From: Marinoscillum sp040218045
GTDB taxonomy: Bacteria; Bacteroidota; Bacteroidia; Cytophagales; Cyclobacteriaceae
NCBI GenBank assembly: GCA_040218045.1
Contig: JAVJQA010000048.1
Coordinates: 34,654-98,653, forward strand
Reading direction: 5' to 3'
DNA: 64,000 bases
Of this stretch, positions 60,805 through 64,000 are shown piece after piece (within the stretch, counting starts at the first letter, position 1; the number at the start of each line of letters is the position of its first letter). The notes below the pieces were generated by a model. The model was given only the letters and a program-made list of their open reading frames with translations. It was not told the DNA's origin and did no database searches. The position numbers and the translations under genes were made by a program.

Positions 60805-61944
60805 ATGATCGAAACTAAAAAAGAACAGGAATACGGGGTGTTGGTAGCGGTGGCTCCAAAATTTCAGTCTGACGAGAAGACGCAGGAATATTTGGATGAA
60901 TTGGAGTTTCTGGTACAAACACTCGACATCAAAGTTGAAAAAAGTTATTCACAAAAACTGGAGCATCCTGATACCAAAACCTTTGTAGGTAAGGGAAAAC
61001 TAGAGGAAATAACAGAATATGTGAAAGCCAAGAACATAGGCAATGTCATATTTGATGATGACCTGAGTCCATCGCAATTGCGCAACCTGGAAAGAGAGCT
61101 GAAAGTAAAAATCTATGACAGAAGTTTACTGATTCTGGATATTTTCATGAAGAGAGCTAAAACCAATCAGGCAAAAACTCAGGTAGAGCTTGCACGGTAT
61201 CAATACCTACTCCCAAGACTTACACGAATGTGGACTCACCTTGAGCGTCAGCGAGGGGGCACAGCTACTCGTGGGGGTGCTGGTGAAAAGGAAATCGAAA
61301 CAGATAGAAGAAACATCAGGAATCAAATCAATATTCTGAGGAAGAAACTTGACAAAATAGAGACACAAGCGGCGACCAGGAGAAAATCACGTGACGGAAT
61401 CGTGCGAGTTGCCCTGGTGGGATATACCAATGCCGGCAAGTCTTCACTGATGCGCTTAATCAGCAAGGAAAATGTGTATGCTAAAGATGAACTTTTTGCT
61501 ACCGTAGATTCTACGGTGAGAAAAGTAGTCATCAACCAGATTCCGTTTCTTCTGTCAGACACAGTTGGGTTCATCCGAAAACTGCCGCATAATCTCATCG
61601 AATCATTTAAATCCACACTGGAAGAAGTTAGAGAAGCCGACATTCTGCTACATGTCATTGATGCCTCCAATCCATCATATGAAGACCATGTAACAGTCGT
61701 AGAAAATACCCTGACAGAGATTGGCATAGCAGATATCAAAACGATCAAGATCTACAACAAAGTGGATAAAGTTGAAGATCTCTCAGAATTTAATCCTGAA
61801 GGCTCAAACAAGAAGGATGAGGCTATATTCGTCTCAGCAAAAACTAAATATAACTTACAGGAACTGCGAGACCTTCTGGAAGCTCAGGTTACAAAAGAAC
61901 ATCTGAAAATCTATCCTAATTTTTTACTTCCTGAGAATTATTGA
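60805..61944 (+). CDS. hflX: GTPase HflX
   Basis: A 379-residue ribosome-associated GTPase that splits stalled 70S ribosomes. The N-terminal HflX domain (about 1-120) and coiled coil lead to the Gly-rich linker ERQRGGTATRGGAGEKEIE. The G domain (about 195-370) has GYTNAGKSSL (G1), DTVGFIRKLP (G3), and NKVDKVED (G4). Full length, single gene, divergent from the glycosyltransferase gene. Confidence 0.96.
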   Translation: MIETKKEQEYGVLVAVAPKFQSDEKTQEYLDELEFLVQTLDIKVEKSYSQKLEHPDTKTFVGKGKLEEITEYVKAKNIGNVIFDDDLSPSQLRNLERELKVKIYDRSLLILDIFMKRAKTNQAKTQVELARYQYLLPRLTRMWTHLERQRGGTATRGGAGEKEIETDRRNIRNQINILRKKLDKIETQAATRRKSRDGIVRVALVGYTNAGKSSLMRLISKENVYAKDELFATVDSTVRKVVINQIPFLLSDTVGFIRKLPHNLIESFKSTLEEVREADILLHVIDASNPSYEDHVTVVENTLTEIGIADIKTIKIYNKVDKVEDLSEFNPEGSNKKDEAIFVSAKTKYNLQELRDLLEAQVTKEHLKIYPNFLLPENY

Positions 61945-61989
61945 AGTAATACAGACTCCTGATACTGGAAGGTGAAGCTCTAGCTTAAA

Positions 61990-62508
61990 TTAAAACCCGG
62001 TTGGTGGTAACTCGGGGTATGGCACCAATGCTTCAATAAGCATAATGACACCATCTTTTGTAAAAATGGTCAGGGTGATCAATATGCTGCTTAAGATCAA
62101 AGCCACCCCAACGTTGTTCTCCCTGATTTCCTTAAACTCATCAATAGGCGTGAGTCGGCTATATAAAAACGTACTGATCAACCCGATCACAATCGTTGCA
62201 CTATAGGCGATTGCTATATATACTGCTCCCATACCAAAATATTTGAAAGCGATAAGGAAGCTATCTTCACCTTTATTGAGGAGTCTAAAAGAAGAAATCA
62301 AAGGCTGTATGATTCCACTCACCATGATCCCGACCGAAAGAACGATAGCACCATTGAATATACTGTATGCGAGGTTGTACTCATGAATATCATAATACTT
62401 CACTCCTACCCATTTCATTATTTTGAAAGTAAGTGCGAGAATAAAAATCCCAATAGTGATGGCTGACACAATTTCGATCAGCCCAAGCAAAGCAACATTA
62501 TAATTCAT
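61990..62508 (-). CDS. DUF350-family membrane protein
   Basis: A 172-residue membrane protein with about five helices in two DUF350-like halves; the second opens EIRENNVGVALILSSILITL, a recognisable DUF350 feature. Function unknown. The family often neighbours glutathionylspermidine-synthase-like or transglutaminase-like genes. Here its start overlaps by 11 bases the end of a transglutaminase-like gene, so the two are made together. Confidence 0.8.
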   Translation of the reverse strand: MNYNVALLGLIEIVSAITIGIFILALTFKIMKWVGVKYYDIHEYNLAYSIFNGAIVLSVGIMVSGIIQPLISSFRLLNKGEDSFLIAFKYFGMGAVYIAIAYSATIVIGLISTFLYSRLTPIDEFKEIRENNVGVALILSSILITLTIFTKDGVIMLIEALVPYPELPPTGF

Positions 62509-63298
62509 CGTGTAGTGCTATTTTCCAATAATCCTTATTACCTGTAGTAGGAGGCAGCATCCCAACTGGCCAGCCTTTGGCTGTAGTTTCCCAAAAATAA
62601 TATTTTTCACCTCCGCTCAGGATGTAATCTCCCGAGGTGGGAATATTCAAGGCAATCATCGCATGAGCATATTCATCACTAATCAGGATCATAGGATCAA
62701 AGGCCAATTCCTGAAGTATTGCATATATCAACACCGAGCGCGTATCACAGTCCCCATTCAGAGTATGAATAAACTCATAGGGCGAGTAGATCCCCAGAGT
62801 TACATCACCTACGCAAGGCTTCCCGTTTGTTTTATAGGATTCACAATCTCCGGGAAGAACATAACTGTATGGGATATCCTGGACAAATGTCACCACCAGT
62901 TCCGCGAGTTTAGACCTATCCAGATTTTCCATTGTGCCAATATTTTTCAGACTATCAGTTAAAAATCTAATGGAGGATTTTGAGGATGCCGCCAAATCCC
63001 TGTAGAGATCCGTCCATGGATACCTGTTGCCTCTATAGGTTTGCGAGATGTTATTGCGAGATTCTGCGGCAGACAGGTAATTAATGTCCTGGGTATCAAA
63101 ACTGGTGCAAAATGACCAATCCGATGAATTAAGCTCCCAATTTCTCTGGTGATTGTGTTCGCCAGTCAAATCAGAAACCACCAATTGATCAGAACATTGA
63201 CCTCTACCAGCCCCAAGTCTTTTAAAAACACCAATAAGCCCTCCAAGTACCAAATAGCACAACACCGAATAACCGAGTATTTTAAAAATTTTGCCCAC
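62498..63298 (-). CDS. Membrane-anchored transglutaminase-like cysteine protein
   Basis: A 266-residue protein with an N-terminal membrane anchor (about residues 6-26). The transglutaminase-like core shows C184 in NGDCDTRSVLIYAIL, H212 in YAHAMIALN and E237 in YYFWETTA, the triad order. An unusual pair of Cys (C152 and C162) sits just before the core and may form a disulfide. It is probably periplasmic. It overlaps and precedes the DUF350 gene; a joint role at the envelope is inferred. Substrate unknown. Confidence 0.78.
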   Translation of the reverse strand: MGKIFKILGYSVLCYLVLGGLIGVFKRLGAGRGQCSDQLVVSDLTGEHNHQRNWELNSSDWSFCTSFDTQDINYLSAAESRNNISQTYRGNRYPWTDLYRDLAASSKSSIRFLTDSLKNIGTMENLDRSKLAELVVTFVQDIPYSYVLPGDCESYKTNGKPCVGDVTLGIYSPYEFIHTLNGDCDTRSVLIYAILQELAFDPMILISDEYAHAMIALNIPTSGDYILSGGEKYYFWETTAKGWPVGMLPPTTGNKDYWKIALHDEL

Positions 63299-63357
63299 GT
63301 CTTAAATATGGCAAAAGATTTTTGAATTTGAAGTCTATTTAAAAAAGCAGAGTAAAA

Positions 63358-63388
63358 TTGTCGTGAGTGAAGGTTTTCACTATTTTTG
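63358..63388 (+). promoter_or_regulatory. Bacteroidota-type promoter of the tRNA-Arg gene
   Basis: TTG (63358-63360) and TATTTTTG (63381-63388, matching TAnnTTTG) are 20 bases apart, the consensus of the Bacteroidota primary sigma factor. The tRNA begins 60 bases downstream. Confidence 0.7.
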
Positions 63389-63448
63389 CGATCTTTATGA
63401 AATTAGCTCCCAAATTCCACCGAATTTCGGAGTGTAGATTGAAGTCAT

Positions 63449-63520
63449 GGCCCTTTAGTTCAACGGATAGAATAGGAGTTTCCTAAACTCTAGATCCAGG
63501 TTCGATTCCTGGAGGGGCCA
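63449..63520 (+). tRNA. tRNA-Arg (anticodon CCT)
   Basis: A 72-base cloverleaf. Acceptor arms GGCCCTT and AGGGGCC pair with one G-T, the T-arm has GGTTCGATTCC, and the anticodon loop TTCCTAA gives CCT, reading AGG. The discriminator base is A and the CCA is not encoded, as is usual in Bacteroidota. A consensus promoter lies upstream. Partial duplicates of the gene follow downstream. Confidence 0.95.
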
Positions 63521-63610
63521 CTTTCACTAAGCATAGCCCTCACCAACGATGTGAAAAGGCTGGGCCACTTTCACTAAGCACAGCCCTCATCAAACGATGT
63601 GAATAGGCTG
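63515..63610 (+). repeat. Two tandem 47-48-bp repeats starting at the tRNA 3' end
   Basis: GGGCCACTTTCACTAAGCA begins at 63515 (inside the tRNA acceptor end) and again at 63562. The units are about 90% alike over 47 bases. Each contains a potential hairpin with AGCC...GGCT and TCAC...GTGA arms, which could act as terminator or processing signal. Confidence 0.85.
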
Positions 63611-63618
63611 CACTTCCC

Positions 63619-63645
63619 AGGAGTTTCCTAAACGCTAGATCCACG
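63619..63645 (+). repeat. Partial tRNA-Arg duplicate (anticodon arm)
   Basis: Bases 63619-63645 match tRNA bases 63474-63500 at 25 of 27 positions, covering the anticodon arm and the start of the T-arm. The copy has no acceptor stem, so it is not a functional tRNA. Confidence 0.85.
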
Positions 63646-63771
63646 ATTTTTGGATAAGCTACTATTAGAGTATTACATGTTATCAGTAATCCTAAAACTT
63701 CATGAATACAAAAAAACCGATGAGCACTGCCCACCGGTTTTCACCGCCATTCACTTAATCTATATTTTTAA

Positions 63772-64000
63772 TCAGGCACAGATGACCAGGAAGTTTAGGT
63801 CAAATAGTTCTGAAAAATCCATCCCTGTTTCCAGCATATCCGGGTTGCTCACTTCTGCCCTCCAGGTTACTCTGACATCATTGCCTTTGAGTTTTTCATT
63901 TCTCAGGTATTTGAAAAGATCAAAGAGAACTTTTACTGTGCTGGTGTTCAATGTTTTGAAGAAGAGCTCTAATTGGCATCCTTGCTTTTCATCCATCTGT
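63772..64000 (-). CDS. SiaC family regulatory phosphoprotein (DUF1987), C-terminal part, truncated by window edge
   Basis: The frame is open to the right edge, so the start lies outside the window. About 76 residues are visible: QLELFFKTLNTSTVKVLFDL, then a charged loop, VRVTWRAEVSNPDMLETG, and MDFSELFDLNFLVICA. This is the second half of the DUF1987/SiaC fold. The NTST segment is where the SiaB-phosphorylated Thr of SiaC is expected. A SiaB-type kinase is encoded at 47.9 kb. Together they suggest an intact, though split, partner-switch module for c-di-GMP or stress signalling (inference). Confidence 0.8.
   Translation of the reverse strand, partial: QMDEKQGCQLELFFKTLNTSTVKVLFDLFKYLRNEKLKGNDVRVTWRAEVSNPDMLETGMDFSELFDLNFLVICA

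Noticed and set aside
63619..63645. Second functional tRNA gene
   Set aside because: Only the anticodon arm region is present; no acceptor stem or complete T-arm.
63540..63734. Minus-strand open frame over the tRNA repeats
   Set aside because: It consists of the tandem tRNA-derived repeats and has no protein-like features.

Overview
The window looks like chromosome from a Bacteroidota bacterium, most likely a marine, gliding-type Cytophagales (inference). The evidence is the family content: GLPGLI protein plus TonB-receptor-like barrel, DUF3857 transglutaminase proteins, PadR-coupled MacB-like permeases with a prefix domain, a SiaB/SiaC pair, DUF368, phosphosulfolactate synthase and lmo0937-type small protein. 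A TTG / TAnnTTTG promoter in front of the tRNA gene fits the Bacteroidota sigma factor. Coding density is high, and two convergent gene pairs abut with no spacer (4881/4882 and 48422/48423).

Layout. 1-3.7 kb: two tandem DUF3857 proteins and an M50-type membrane protease fused to TPRs. 3.7-4.9 kb: a helically phased CATG array and a metallo-beta-lactamase gene broken by one stop codon. 4.9-16.8 kb: four large MacB/FtsX-like permeases and two PadR repressors on the minus strand, interrupted by a DUF559 unit with 22-bp terminal inverted repeats that sits on the remnant of a lost permease. 16.8-20.4 kb: GLPGLI protein and outer-membrane barrel. 20.4-21.1 kb: VapBC. 21.3-23.2 kb: hydrolase, ECF sigma factor and membrane protein. 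23.3-29 kb: hypothetical secreted proteins, a six-hairpin glycosidase lipoprotein, and a gene-free stretch with a striking 20-21-bp phased repeat array. 29-32.4 kb: a HipBST-like tripartite toxin-antitoxin system whose kinase has lost a metal-binding Asp, a PepSY-type membrane protein, YefM/YoeB and MgtC. 32.5-41.3 kb: mixed functions, including an Rrf2 regulator with an outer-membrane target, a two-component system and a Gfo/Idh oxidoreductase. 41.4-46.0 kb: leuCDBA operon. 46.2-49.5 kb: TPR-like protein, SiaB-type kinase, VOC protein. 49.6-54.1 kb: uvrB, aroE, DUF368 lipid-carrier translocase and phosphosulfolactate synthase. 54.2-60.7 kb: TPR protein and an exopolysaccharide export/phosphorylation set (CpsB-type phosphatase, Wzc-type kinase, Wza-type lipoprotein, glycosyltransferase). 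60.8-64 kb: hflX, a DUF350/transglutaminase pair, tRNA-Arg(CCT) with duplicated tRNA fragments downstream, and the end of a SiaC-like gene.

How it fits together. Leucine synthesis, DNA repair and shikimate genes are housekeeping. The polysaccharide genes form one envelope module with DUF368 nearby. Accessory character is concentrated at 3.7-32.4 kb, where toxin-antitoxin systems, broken genes, the DUF559 unit and both phased arrays lie. The strongest candidates for something undescribed are the two phased arrays (3799-3996 and 27480-27915): both repeat every 20-21 bp, five steps make 103-104 bp, and they are non-coding. All motif and family calls were made by eye; no database search was run.
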